This document shows, piece by piece, positions 1 to 8,786 of a stretch of 34,511 nucleotides of DNA. Location: NCBI GenBank assembly GCA_019347945.1, contig JAHWKK010000030.1, positions 1 to 34,511 of the forward strand. Direction: 5' to 3'. Made by a program: the position numbers and the translations under genes. Position 1 is the stretch's first letter. Every line of letters begins with the position of its first letter. The DNA comes from Acidobacteriota bacterium (lineage in GTDB: Bacteria; Acidobacteriota; Thermoanaerobaculia; Gp7-AA8; JAHWKK01). The notes beneath the pieces are model-generated. The model did not search any database. It saw nothing but the letters and a program-made list of their open reading frames with translations, and was not told the DNA's origin.

Positions 1-8
1 GAAACAAC

Positions 9-273
9 CGAACTCGCGTACTCAAACCAACGTCATCCTGAGCGGGCGGTCGGGCGGGCAGGCGAAGGACCTCGCAGGTTGGGACATCAGATCAAGCGAA
101 GCGCTGCAAAGGGTCGAAGTCCAACAATTTCATGGTTGTTTCATTAGGAGCCGCCGAAGGACGGCGAAGGATCTGGTGGCGGCTCGTGAAAGAGAGTGAC
201 GAGACCGGCAACGGTGACTCACGATCCCCCCGCCCAGATTCTTCGCCCGCGCTCCGCCGGGCTCAGAATGACG
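9..273 (-). repeat. Long dispersed repeat, copy A (inverted relative to copy B at 31010)
   Basis: Read on the minus strand, this segment aligns almost end to end with 31010-31272 on the plus strand. Shared blocks include CGTCATTCTGAGCCCGGCG at one end, GTCCTTCGGCGG and TTGCAGCGCTTCGCTTG in the middle, and GGTTTGAG at the other end. Identity looks like roughly 80-85% by eye with small gaps. The open frames across it are short and unlike known proteins, so I treat the whole 1-335 stretch as non-coding. The two copies face each other across 31 kb. Confidence 0.8.
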
Positions 274-300
274 AGTGTTTCGATGTCGCGAGATCAACCC

Positions 301-330
301 TGATCCCTGATCCCTGATCCCTGATCCCTG
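301..330. repeat. Heptamer tandem repeat (TGATCCC, about 4.3 copies)
   Basis: Four perfect copies of TGATCCC plus two bases, lying immediately downstream of the E1 fusion gene stop codon, which is on the minus strand. It is one of four 7-bp tandem arrays in the window, each with a different or inverted unit. Confidence 0.9.
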
Positions 331-335
331 CTTTT

Positions 336-2747
336 TCACCACCACACCGGCTCGAACTCCGACGGCTTGGCTTCCACCATCAGTTCCCAGGCGGCGCGGA
401 AGATGTCCTCACGATTCGGCTTCGCCCAGTAGTCGCCGTCGGAGCCGTAGGGCGGCCTGTGTGGTTGCGCAGACAGACAGACGGGCCGGGAGTCGAGCCA
501 CTCGAAGCCTCCGTCGCGGTCGAGAACCTGCTGCATCATGAATGCGCTCGCACCACCAGGGACGTCCTCGTCGACGAAAATCACGCGGTTGGTCTTTCGC
601 ACCGAGTCGAGAATGACCTTTTCGCGATCGAACGGAAGAAGCGTCTGGACGTCGACGATCTCCGCTTCCACTCCGCGACTGGCGAGAAGCTCGGCTGCTT
701 CCATCGAGATCCTGCACAACGGCCCGTAGGTGACGATCGTCACGTCGGTTCCCGCACGAATCACCTCGGGCACACCGAGCGGAACGGTGAACTCGCCGAT
801 GTTGTCCGGCAGGCGCTCCTTTACGCGGTATCCGTTGAGGACCTCGATCACGAGCGCGGGGTCGTTCGACTGGAACAGCGTGTTGTACATCCCCGCGGCC
901 TGGGTCATGTTTCGCGGCACGCACACCCACATCCCCCGAACCAGGTTGATGATCCCCGCCATCGGAGAGCCGCTGTGCCAGATCCCCTCGAGGCGATGAC
1001 CCCTCGTCCTGATGATGGCCGGCGCCATCTGAATTCCGGCCGATCGCCACCGTACCGTCGCCAGATCGTCCGACATCAGCTGAAGTCCGTAGAGAACGTA
1101 GTCGAGATACTGCATCTCGGCGACCGGGCGAAGCCCCCTCATCGCCATACCGATCGCCTGACCGATGATCGTCGTCTCGCGGATGCCGGTATCGGTGACC
1201 CTGAGCGCTCCGTATTTCTCCTGAAGACCGGCACAGCCCTGGTTCACGTCACCGAGAAACCCGACATCCTCCCCCATGAACGACAGCGTCGGGATTCGCG
1301 CGAGCGCTGCATCGAAACAGGCGTTGAGGATCTCGAAGCCGTTGACCGTCTTCAGGTCGTCGCCGAAGCGAGGCTCGACGACCTCGACGTTCAGCGCGGA
1401 CTGTTCACCCTCCGCATGAAGGTGCCGTCCGTACACCTCGCACATTTCCTCGCGCTGGGCCGTCATCCACACCGAAAGCTCGAGTACGGCGGGCCGATCG
1501 CCTGAGGTCGCCACGAGGACGTCGGCAGCCGCCTTCTGGAGATCGCGGCGGAAGATATCCTGCTGCTTCTCGACCGCGGCGACGATTCGACCGACTTCAT
1601 CGTTCTCGGACTCCGCCTCGATCCGCTTCGCGATCGACAAAAAGTGCTTCTTCGCCTGGTCGATCGGTTCCCGATAGCGATCCCACGCCTTCCGTCTCGC
1701 GTCGCGCACGTGTGCCGCTTCTTCCTTCTCGATCTCGTCGAGCTGCTCCCGCGTCGCGATCTCCTGTTCCACGATCCAGTCGCGCATCCGGACGAGGCAG
1801 TCGAACTGCTTCTCCCAGTCGAGACGTTCCGGCGTCTTGTATCGCTCGTGACTTCCGGAGGTGGAATGTCCCTGCGGCTGGGTCACCTCGTCCACGTGAA
1901 TGATCGAGGGGACGTGCTTCCGCCGCGCGATCTCCGCGGCCCCCAGATACGTCTCGCAGAGAACCGGATAATCCCATCCGCGGACCGTGTAGAGATCGAA
2001 ACCCGCCCTGCTTCCCTTTGCCCGTTGGAAGCCGGAGAGAACCTCGCTCAGGTTCTCCTTGGTGATCTGATAGCGGTTGGGTACCGAGATCCCGTAACCG
2101 TCGTCCCAGATCGAGATGATCGTCGGGATGCCGAGAACGCCGGCCGCGTTGACCGACTCCCAGAACATCCCCTCGGCGCAGCTCGCGTTGCCGATCGTTC
2201 CCCAGGCGATCTCGTTGCCGTTCCTGGAGAACTGATCCATCCCCTTCAGAGCGTCGACCTCACGATACAGCTTCGAGGCGTATCCCAGCCCGACGAGCCG
2301 GGGCATCTGCGAGCCGGTTGGCGACAAATCCGCCGAGGAATTGTACGTCTTCGAGATCGGAAGCCACTGTCCGTTCCCGTCGACCGTCGGAGTCGCAAAG
2401 TGCGCGTTCATCTGCCGGCCCGCCGAGAAGGGGTCGTGCTCCGGATCGGTATCGGCATAAAGCTGGCCGAAATACTGCTCGACGTCACTGATCCCGAGGG
2501 CAAACATCAGGGTCTGGTCCCTGTAGTAGCCGGACCGGAAATCCCCCTTGCGGAACGCTCGCGCCAAAGCCAGCTGGGCGACCTCCTTGCCGTCACCGAA
2601 GATCCCGAATTTCGCCTTTCCGGTCAGCACCTCGCGCCGGCCGATCAGGCTGACGTGCCGGCTCCGCCAGCCGATCCGGTAGTCGTTCAGAATCGACTGC
2701 GCCGAGGTCTGCTTGATCTCTTTACCGGTCGGTTCGGTGGTGGTCAT
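336..2747 (-). CDS. Fused 2-oxoacid dehydrogenase E1 (alpha + beta), thiamine-diphosphate dependent
   Basis: An 803-residue cytoplasmic E1 that should decarboxylate a 2-oxoacid and pass the acyl group to a lipoyl E2. The alpha-like half covers about residues 15-430 (GYYRDQ at 73-78, thiamine-site region 182-222, PQGHSTSGSH at 291-300). The beta-like half covers about 455-803 (GEDVGFLGD at 492-500, GIRETTIIGQA at 521-531, QYLDY at 546-550). These are separate chains in most pyruvate and branched-chain complexes, so this is a natural fusion. The usual GDG of the alpha-subunit thiamine motif reads GNA (186-188) and the NNGYAIS segment reads DDGYGIS (215-221). I recall the same wording in fused E1 proteins of other phyla, so this is probably a subfamily trait. 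No E2 or E3 gene is nearby. Substrate unresolved; branched-chain oxoacids are plausible. Start is ATG. Confidence 0.9.
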   Translation of the reverse strand: MTTTEPTGKEIKQTSAQSILNDYRIGWRSRHVSLIGRREVLTGKAKFGIFGDGKEVAQLALARAFRKGDFRSGYYRDQTLMFALGISDVEQYFGQLYADTDPEHDPFSAGRQMNAHFATPTVDGNGQWLPISKTYNSSADLSPTGSQMPRLVGLGYASKLYREVDALKGMDQFSRNGNEIAWGTIGNASCAEGMFWESVNAAGVLGIPTIISIWDDGYGISVPNRYQITKENLSEVLSGFQRAKGSRAGFDLYTVRGWDYPVLCETYLGAAEIARRKHVPSIIHVDEVTQPQGHSTSGSHERYKTPERLDWEKQFDCLVRMRDWIVEQEIATREQLDEIEKEEAAHVRDARRKAWDRYREPIDQAKKHFLSIAKRIEAESENDEVGRIVAAVEKQQDIFRRDLQKAAADVLVATSGDRPAVLELSVWMTAQREEMCEVYGRHLHAEGEQSALNVEVVEPRFGDDLKTVNGFEILNACFDAALARIPTLSFMGEDVGFLGDVNQGCAGLQEKYGALRVTDTGIRETTIIGQAIGMAMRGLRPVAEMQYLDYVLYGLQLMSDDLATVRWRSAGIQMAPAIIRTRGHRLEGIWHSGSPMAGIINLVRGMWVCVPRNMTQAAGMYNTLFQSNDPALVIEVLNGYRVKERLPDNIGEFTVPLGVPEVIRAGTDVTIVTYGPLCRISMEAAELLASRGVEAEIVDVQTLLPFDREKVILDSVRKTNRVIFVDEDVPGGASAFMMQQVLDRDGGFEWLDSRPVCLSAQPHRPPYGSDGDYWAKPNREDIFRAAWELMVEAKPSEFEPVWW

Positions 2748-2822
2748 CGATGGGCTCCCGAGCTCAGGATCACGAAGCTCATCGTATCAGGCTTGGACCG
2801 ATTTCAGAGCAGTCCGGATGGG

Positions 2823-3347
2823 TTAGAAACGGAAACGTCCGCCGATCCCGAGGTTCAGCGTTCGCAGCTCCGCATCGAAATCGATCCAGTGATAGGTGAG
2901 CTCGGCGACGATTCCGAGTTGTCTCGTGAGCGGAAAGTCGGCACCCACACCGAGAACGAAGCCGAATTCCGAGTCATCCTTCTCACCGTTTCGCTCGAGC
3001 TCGTAAGCGCCCGGACCGGCAAAGAGGTAGGTCGTCCCGAAGATCTCGTCGAACTCGTACCCGACGAGCAACTGGACGTAGCGAAGGTCCGTTTCGGCCT
3101 CGGGGGGGAGACCCTCGTCGAGCGACTCGCCGCTCAGATCCGCCTCGCCGGCCTTCAATCTGAGCCACGTGCCGCTCTCGATCACTTTCGAGAAGTAAAT
3201 TTCGCGAACGTCCATATCGGTGTCGATGCCGAGCTCGTCATTGATGGGCTCGATCGAGCCGATCAGAACACCGAGCTCATTGCTCTGGGCGAGCAGCGCC
3301 GGCGCGACGACCGTGAGGGCTAAGACAACCAGAGATTTCCGGATCAT
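2823..3347 (-). CDS. Outer-membrane beta-barrel protein, OmpA/OmpW-like size
   Basis: A 174-residue exported protein. The chosen ATG gives a clean signal peptide (MIRKSLVVLALTVVAPALLA, cleavage after ALA-Q); the longer frame from 3392 adds a charged stretch ahead of the signal and is less likely. The mature part alternates hydrophobic and polar residues in short strands (LRYVQLLVGYEF, GIVAELTYHWIDF) and ends in GIGGRFRF. A terminal Phe with alternating aromatic residues is the usual recognition signal for outer-membrane barrel assembly. Length fits an eight-stranded barrel. No specific ligand or function can be assigned. It is divergent from comF across about 80 bp and lies 75 bp upstream of the E1 fusion on the same strand. 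Confidence 0.7.
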   Translation of the reverse strand: MIRKSLVVLALTVVAPALLAQSNELGVLIGSIEPINDELGIDTDMDVREIYFSKVIESGTWLRLKAGEADLSGESLDEGLPPEAETDLRYVQLLVGYEFDEIFGTTYLFAGPGAYELERNGEKDDSEFGFVLGVGADFPLTRQLGIVAELTYHWIDFDAELRTLNLGIGGRFRF

Positions 3348-3429
3348 CGCGGGGACTTTAATCAAATCATCCATTGCGTGTCGAGACTCCATAGTGGCGC
3401 TGAGGGCTTCATCCGAGGTAGAAAAGGTC

Positions 3430-4164
3430 GTGCTTCATCAGGCGATCCATCGAGGGCTTCTGAATCTGGGACGTGAGAGTCTGCATCTGGTTCTGCCATC
3501 GCTCTGTATCGTCTGCGACGAACCGCTCCCGTTGCGGCGGCGAATCGCCTCCTGCTGCCTCGAATGCTGGAGACGTCTCCCCGAGATCAGGACACCCGTA
3601 TGCAGACGTTGCGGCCGCGTCTGGCAGATCGAACAGATCGAGGGGCACAGTTGCCTCGACTGCGACGAAAAGTTCCCGGTCGATGGGGTCGTTTCCTGGG
3701 GCCGATACGAAGGCGGGCTCGAGAAGGTACTCTCGGCGTTCAAGTTCCGGCGTCACGAGTTTCTCGCCGCGCCCCTGGCGGTGTTGATGCGGCTGGCGCT
3801 CGCGAGACGGCACCGACCGGCTGCGGACTTCATCGTTCCGGTTCCTATGAGCCGGCGCCGCCGTCGCCAGCGCGGCTACAACCAGGCTGAGGAGCTCGCG
3901 ATCTCCCTCTCCGGAATGACCGGGATTCCGATGCGAACGCTGCTCGTCAAAGCGGCTGAAAACCGACGTCAATCGACCCTCCCCCGCAAGCAGCGCCGGA
4001 GGAACGTCGCGAACATCTTCGTCGCCCGGAAGGTACCGCGCAATGCTTCGATTCTGCTTGTCGACGACATCTGCACCACCGGCGAGACGCTTGCCGCCTG
4101 TGCGCGAGCGCTCAAGCGAGCAGGCGCGTCCCGGGTGTCGGCGGTCACGGTTGCCCGTGCCTGA
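3430..4164 (+). CDS. comF: ComF family phosphoribosyltransferase-like protein
   Basis: About 244 residues. The N-terminal third carries a four-pair cysteine cluster (CIVC, CCLEC, CRRCG, CLDC) typical of the ComF zinc-binding region. The C-terminal part carries a type I phosphoribosyltransferase signature, ILLVDDICTTGETL, the PRPP-binding loop. SRRRRRQRGYNQAEELA is the usual conserved central motif. ComF acts in DNA uptake in naturally competent bacteria; many genomes keep the gene without other competence genes nearby, as here. The frame is open upstream to 3220, but that would overlap the divergent barrel gene; the GTG at 3430 gives normal family length and has a GAGG about 11 nt upstream. 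Start uncertain (GTG at 3394 is an alternative). Convergent with the next gene across only 21 bp. Confidence 0.88.
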   Translation: MLHQAIHRGLLNLGRESLHLVLPSLCIVCDEPLPLRRRIASCCLECWRRLPEIRTPVCRRCGRVWQIEQIEGHSCLDCDEKFPVDGVVSWGRYEGGLEKVLSAFKFRRHEFLAAPLAVLMRLALARRHRPAADFIVPVPMSRRRRRQRGYNQAEELAISLSGMTGIPMRTLLVKAAENRRQSTLPRKQRRRNVANIFVARKVPRNASILLVDDICTTGETLAACARALKRAGASRVSAVTVARA

Positions 4165-4185
4165 GATCACGTTTCGAGCTCACCC

Positions 4186-6339
4186 TCATCGTCGCACCTC
4201 GCTCGAGGCCGTCGTCACGTTGAAATACGTATCGATCGCCCGCACGATCGTGAACCTGCCGCTCGCTCCGCCACCGGGGATCCGATACATCTCCTTCCGC
4301 GAATCGGTCAGGCCGTCTTCAGGAACGAGCACTTTCCAGGAGTCGACGTCGACGGAATACTCCACCCGGCCGAGAGGCGAGTCGTCCTCGACCTCCACGA
4401 TGAGGTCGTCACCCGATTTCCTGATTCGGATGACCGGGGCAGTGTTGTCGACAGTGAAGAATACATCCGCGCGTCGAGTCTCGAGAGCGCCGTTTGCATT
4501 GGAGGGCTCGTCGGAGACTTTCAACATCAGTTCGTATTCGCCGTCGGGCAACTGGGTGGTGTCGAAGTTGAGCTGATTCTGGTCGAGATTCTCCCGAAGC
4601 CTCATCCACTGCCCGGTACCGCGGGGGCGGAACGAGACGTCATGGCGAAGGCGATCCCCATTCGGATCGCTCGTCTTCCATGAGACGGTTCGGAAACCCT
4701 TCCTGAAGTACTTCTTGCCGCTATCGGGCGTCCGCGGAGCATCGACGCTGGTGAAGATTCCGTACTCGTCGGGAGAGGTCGCCTCGACCACGCCGGGCGC
4801 GGAGGGGTAGCCGCTGAGAAAGACGGCGCCGGGCTCGGCGACCCCGAGGTTCTCGATCACGGGCGCAACGTTCCGATTGATCCAGGCCACCGAGACTTCG
4901 TCGATCCGAAGCGCGGGAGCCGGCTTCTCGACATCGATTCGCCACTGGAGAAATCTCGCCGGCGGGGCTTCGACCGAGCCTTCTTCCCCCCGGGACTGTT
5001 TCCAAGCGCTCCAGGTTTCATCGGGCTTGCTGGAGTTGCCGCTGCGAAAGGAGACACGGGTCGATGATGGAATCGCGTTGCCCCGGACGCGATATTCGCC
5101 GAAATTCGAGAGGCGCTGGGTGTCGAGCACTTCGGACTGGACCGAGGCCGAGCCGTTCCGCCCGAGATCGAGCGCGTAGATCGCGCCGCTGTTGCTCGTC
5201 GTGGCGGTGGCTCTCGATCCGTTCCGCGTGAACGAAACGATCTGCTTTTCCGGAACGCTCGCGAGAAGCTCGACGCGCCCGTCGTCGCGGACGCGATAGA
5301 TCCGACCGTTGGGCCCTGTCGCGACGAATACGCCGCCGCCCTCGGCCGGAACGATGTCGTACGCGATCTCCCGGTCGAGCTTCCAGACCGTCTCGACATA
5401 ACCGTCGGACGCGACCCGGTAGATCTCGGAGCTCCCCGACGAGGTCAGAGCCGGGCTCGCATCGAACGAGAATAAAACCGAAACGGCGGAGGAAGACGCG
5501 CTGGCCGATTCTTCGGTGCCCTGCTGCTGCTCACCCTGTTCGTTGGAACGCTCCTGCCTTCGGGGCGCCGTCGTCGGCAGCGTACTCGTGACACCCGCGC
5601 CCCAGACGGCGTCGCCGGCCGTCGGAACCACGAGGCTCGAAATCTCGGTATAGCTCGAATCGAAGAGCGAGCGAGCCCCCCCTCCCTCGGTGGCGATCTC
5701 GTAAATCCGTCCTTCTCCGGAGCCTCCGGCGAGGAGCCGGCCGTTCGGAGCGAGGGCGAGCGCACGGAGATGTGTCTCGTTGGAGTCGAAGACGACCGAG
5801 CCCTCGTTGCGACGCTTCACCACGAACAGACGGCCTTCGACACCGGTCGCCACCGCAATCGAGCCATCCCGAAGAATCGCGAGATCCCAGATGTAGGCCT
5901 CTTCCGGATCGAACCACGCCTCCGCATCCCCTGATTCGGGATCGATGCGGTAGAGCTTCCCGTTGGGCGACGAGCCGGCCCAGAGTGAACCATCGTGCCA
6001 TGCGAGCGCGTAAACCTGCGGCTCCGAAAGCGTCGCCAGCAGCTCGAGCTCGGAGCCGCTCAGCTTGTAGATTCGGCCACTTCCACCCGTGCCGAAGAAT
6101 CGGACGCTCCGCCCATCGGAGACCTGGCTGAGAACGAACGTATCGGTCGGCGACGCGAGCTTGTCGACGAGCGGTCCCGGGAGGAGCGTGCCGTCCGCGG
6201 TCACGCTGAATCCGCTGACCTCCCCCTTCAGGATCTCCTCGGCGGACGAAATCGTCCAGAGCTGAGGCTCGACCGCTCCGCTTTGCGATGCAATCAGCAG
6301 GCAGAAAGCTGTCGCGAGACCTCTCATCAAACGGTGCAT
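4186..6339 (-). CDS. Exported seven-bladed beta-propeller protein with C-terminal Ig/Fn3-like region
   Basis: A 717-residue protein with signal peptide (residues 1-22). Seven blade-closing strands of the form G-x-[IL]-[YF] are visible: GRIYKL, GKLYRI, GRLFVV, GRIYEI, SEIYRV, GRIYRV, GAIYAL (about 88 to 390), matching a seven-bladed propeller. A hydrophilic Gln/Glu/Ser insert (about 257-287) sits between blades four and five. The remaining 300 residues look like extracellular beta-sandwich domains (YRVRGNAIPSSTRVSFRSG; DGEYELMLKVSDEPSNANG). No catalytic motif is seen, so binding or sensing is more likely than enzymatic activity. It starts 29 bp after the S55 protease gene ends and probably shares its transcript. 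GGAGGA lies 6 nt before the ATG. Function unknown. Confidence 0.8.
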   Translation of the reverse strand: MHRLMRGLATAFCLLIASQSGAVEPQLWTISSAEEILKGEVSGFSVTADGTLLPGPLVDKLASPTDTFVLSQVSDGRSVRFFGTGGSGRIYKLSGSELELLATLSEPQVYALAWHDGSLWAGSSPNGKLYRIDPESGDAEAWFDPEEAYIWDLAILRDGSIAVATGVEGRLFVVKRRNEGSVVFDSNETHLRALALAPNGRLLAGGSGEGRIYEIATEGGGARSLFDSSYTEISSLVVPTAGDAVWGAGVTSTLPTTAPRRQERSNEQGEQQQGTEESASASSSAVSVLFSFDASPALTSSGSSEIYRVASDGYVETVWKLDREIAYDIVPAEGGGVFVATGPNGRIYRVRDDGRVELLASVPEKQIVSFTRNGSRATATTSNSGAIYALDLGRNGSASVQSEVLDTQRLSNFGEYRVRGNAIPSSTRVSFRSGNSSKPDETWSAWKQSRGEEGSVEAPPARFLQWRIDVEKPAPALRIDEVSVAWINRNVAPVIENLGVAEPGAVFLSGYPSAPGVVEATSPDEYGIFTSVDAPRTPDSGKKYFRKGFRTVSWKTSDPNGDRLRHDVSFRPRGTGQWMRLRENLDQNQLNFDTTQLPDGEYELMLKVSDEPSNANGALETRRADVFFTVDNTAPVIRIRKSGDDLIVEVEDDSPLGRVEYSVDVDSWKVLVPEDGLTDSRKEMYRIPGGGASGRFTIVRAIDTYFNVTTASSEVRR

Positions 6340-6368
6340 CAGCGGTCCTCCAGATTCCGGATCGGTGT

Positions 6369-8174
6369 TCAGCGCGCCGTTTCGATCTTGAGGTCGATCC
6401 GGTGAGCACCGATCAGGACTTCGTCGAACGAACGTACGAACTGACGGGCGGGATGATACTGAACGAGCGCACCAGGGGTCCCGGATCGCTCCGAAACTGT
6501 GACCGCCTGCATCGAAGGCGGAAGGTTCGGCAGATATGCTCCCGAGGAGACCAGTCCGGCCGCCGGCGTGTAGAGCCTTATCGAGAGGTCCGTCGAGGGC
6601 TCCAGCCGTTCCAGCACGCGCACGACCTGCTCGAGCGAGCGGGGATCAGGCGGAACGAGTGAGAAGTCGAGCCGCGTCAGCGCCGAGCCACTACCGATGA
6701 AAAGATAAGCCGGGCCGGGCACTGTCGACTCCGGAATGTCGATCTCGAACGTCTCCAGGCGCGCTTCCCCCCGATACGGCTTGAGCAGCGCCCGCAGTCG
6801 CACCACGTCGCCCGGGTTGATCGCGCCATCCGGGGGCGTCTCGATCGAGGCTTCGACGATGCGCGTCATCCGCGGCGTCGTATCGTGATGCAACGTCACG
6901 TCGATCCCTTCGATCTCGACATTCTGAAACTCGTTCGAAAGGAGATAGCCGGAGACCACCGCGAGATAGAGCGGAATCCCCTGCCGCGCAGTCATCCCGG
7001 CCCACCCCTCTCGGATACGAATCGGCTCGCGACCGCTGACGTGAAAGACCGAGTCCATGAAAACGCTCTGTTCTCCCGAGCCCTGCTGCGCGCTCGTCAG
7101 AATGTTGTCAGCAGTCATCGCGAGGAGAACTGGAAAGAGCTGCGGCTGCCGAACCGCGCGAACAGCGAAGTCTCGATCGCCGGCCGGGCTCTGGATCCTG
7201 AAGTTGACCGGAATCAGATCGGATGTCTCACCGATCGTCCCATAGACACCTGCATATCGGTCCTGGGAAAGGCTCCCGATCACATTGCCGGTATTCGAAA
7301 GCTTGAACGAGCTTGCCAGACTCGGCATGACCGTCACGATCTCCGACTGCGCCATCGGAAAATCGATGTCGCCCATGTGGAGGAACGGATGGCCGAATCC
7401 GTAGACCCGGTTGCCATCGACCGCGGTGACCGTTCCGGTGGCGGCGATCGAAAAGTCCCCCTCGATCAGGACGGCGGCCAGCGGATCACCCGGTTCGAGG
7501 CGGTCATCCGTCGCGCCGGCAGTCGTGCCGCTCGACGCCGAACCGGTCGGAACCGGCAGGAAACCGCCGGACCGAAAGACGCTCGAAAATCGGTCGACAG
7601 TCGCGCCCGAGAAGCTGGAGACGTTCAGCGGAGTCGCGATCGGCGCCCCGCCAGCCCACGGCGATTCGATCGCCGGAATCATTCGATCGAAGATGCTCTG
7701 CAGCTGCGCGACCTCGCCGGACGCGAGCGCGGAAAGGATTTCCTTGCTGTTTGCCCATGGCGACAGCCGGGCTCCCGCCCCCTGTGCATGCTCCTCGATC
7801 GCGATCATCTCGTCGATCGGCGTGATTCCGGCGATCGGCGCCGAGGAGAACATCCAGGAGTAGGCGAGCGCGCCGATGAGCTTTCCATCGATGTAGATCG
7901 GTGATCCGCTCATCCCGGCGATCACCCCACTCTTGTCGGTCACCTCCGAGTCGACGGAGGCGAGGATCACGTTGCGGCCGGGACCGATGTTGCGAAGGAT
8001 CCCGGTGATCTCGACGTCGAATCTCTCGATGTCGCTTCCCTCGAAGACGGTGAGCCCGTAGCCCTTCATCCCCTTCCGGACCTCATCGATCGACATCGTC
8101 GGTGTGGTTTCCCCGCCGATGGCGAGCGGTGCGAATGCGAGTGCGAGCAATGCCGTGACCAGAGGGATTTTCAC
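6369..8174 (-). CDS. SpoIVB-type (S55) serine protease domain protein, exported
   Basis: A 601-residue protein with a signal peptide (MKIPLVTALLALAFAPLAIG). The region 25-110 matches the SpoIVB peptidase S55 domain: MSIDEVRKGMKGYGLTVF near the N-terminus, then GVIAGMSGSPIYIDGKLIGA, where the serine of GMSGSP (residues 87-92) is the expected nucleophile. GFGHPFLHMGDIDFPM follows and may supply a histidine. In Bacillus SpoIVB activates sigma-K; in non-sporulating phyla this domain occurs in exported proteins of unknown role, so no sporulation function is implied. The second half (about 350-601) is beta-rich without a recognised domain. The start codon is GTG with only a weak ribosome site. Downstream is the propeller gene (29 bp), likely co-transcribed; upstream lies a repeat-filled 677-bp gap. 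Confidence 0.85.
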   Translation of the reverse strand: MKIPLVTALLALAFAPLAIGGETTPTMSIDEVRKGMKGYGLTVFEGSDIERFDVEITGILRNIGPGRNVILASVDSEVTDKSGVIAGMSGSPIYIDGKLIGALAYSWMFSSAPIAGITPIDEMIAIEEHAQGAGARLSPWANSKEILSALASGEVAQLQSIFDRMIPAIESPWAGGAPIATPLNVSSFSGATVDRFSSVFRSGGFLPVPTGSASSGTTAGATDDRLEPGDPLAAVLIEGDFSIAATGTVTAVDGNRVYGFGHPFLHMGDIDFPMAQSEIVTVMPSLASSFKLSNTGNVIGSLSQDRYAGVYGTIGETSDLIPVNFRIQSPAGDRDFAVRAVRQPQLFPVLLAMTADNILTSAQQGSGEQSVFMDSVFHVSGREPIRIREGWAGMTARQGIPLYLAVVSGYLLSNEFQNVEIEGIDVTLHHDTTPRMTRIVEASIETPPDGAINPGDVVRLRALLKPYRGEARLETFEIDIPESTVPGPAYLFIGSGSALTRLDFSLVPPDPRSLEQVVRVLERLEPSTDLSIRLYTPAAGLVSSGAYLPNLPPSMQAVTVSERSGTPGALVQYHPARQFVRSFDEVLIGAHRIDLKIETAR

Positions 8175-8221
8175 GTTTTCACCAACATCGGCTCAGCTGG
8201 ATGCATTTCGCCACCCAGATG

Positions 8222-8323
8222 CCGGTTGCCAGTGGCCGGTTGCCGGTTGCCGGTTGCCGGTTGCCGGTTGCCGGTTGCCGGTTGCCGGTTGCCGGTTGCC
8301 GGTTGCCGGTTGCCGGTTGCCGG
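8222..8323. repeat. Heptamer tandem array (CCGGTTG, 14 units)
   Basis: One CCGGTTG unit, one degenerate unit (CCAGTGG), twelve perfect CCGGTTG units, then four further bases. It lies 47 bp upstream of the S55 protease start. With the inverted degenerate array at 8787-8849 it brackets a palindrome cluster. The frames crossing it read as repetitive QPATGNR-type peptides on one strand, an artefact of the repeat rather than a gene. Confidence 0.95.
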
Positions 8324-8434
8324 CGAGGGATGGTCTCGCATCCTCCAGGAAGTGTCGAACCCACATCGCGGGCGTAAGAACCAACGCCAAGCGCTAACCG
8401 TTGCAGGCTCGCGCAAAACAGATATATCGACGAA

Positions 8435-8716
8435 GCCGCCAAAGGCGGCGACAGTTCTTAGCCCCCGGCTTCAGCCGGGGGACAGGGGCTCGTTCGCAAA
8501 ATCAGTGTCGAGCCCGCTTCAGCGGGCGACAGAGCCAATGCCAAGGCTGATCGATGCAAGCTTAAGCTAGACGAACTTTGTCGGCCACAGATCTCAGCTT
8601 CGAGCGTTGTCGACGTTCTGTCGCCCGCTCAAGCGGGCTCCGCATTCTCTCTTGGAAAGCCTAACCATCCCCCGGCTGAAGCCGGGGGCTAAGCGCTTTC
8701 GCCCGCTGGCGCGGGC
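8435..8716. repeat. Cluster of six perfect palindromes (REP-like)
   Basis: Six hairpin-forming sequences in 280 bp: GCCGCC-AAA-GGCGGC (8435), CCCCCGGCT-TC-AGCCGGGGG (8462), GCCCGCT-TC-AGCGGGC (8512), GCCCGCT-CAA-GCGGGC (8623), CCCCCGGCT-GA-AGCCGGGGG (8669) and GCCCGC-TGGC-GCGGGC (8701). Two stem families (CCCCCGGCT and GCCCGCT) alternate. No T-run follows, so classical terminators are unlikely. I found no credible gene between 8175 and 8851; this cluster and the two heptamer arrays account for most of that gap. Confidence 0.9.
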
Positions 8717-8786
8717 TAATCAAAGGTGAGCGTTCTCTCCGAGATTCACCCTAGAAGACGGGCCGACCTCATGCCGAGCCCGCATC

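Noticed and set aside
8222-8323. CRISPR array
   Set aside because: The unit is 7 bp with no spacers, so it is a simple tandem repeat.
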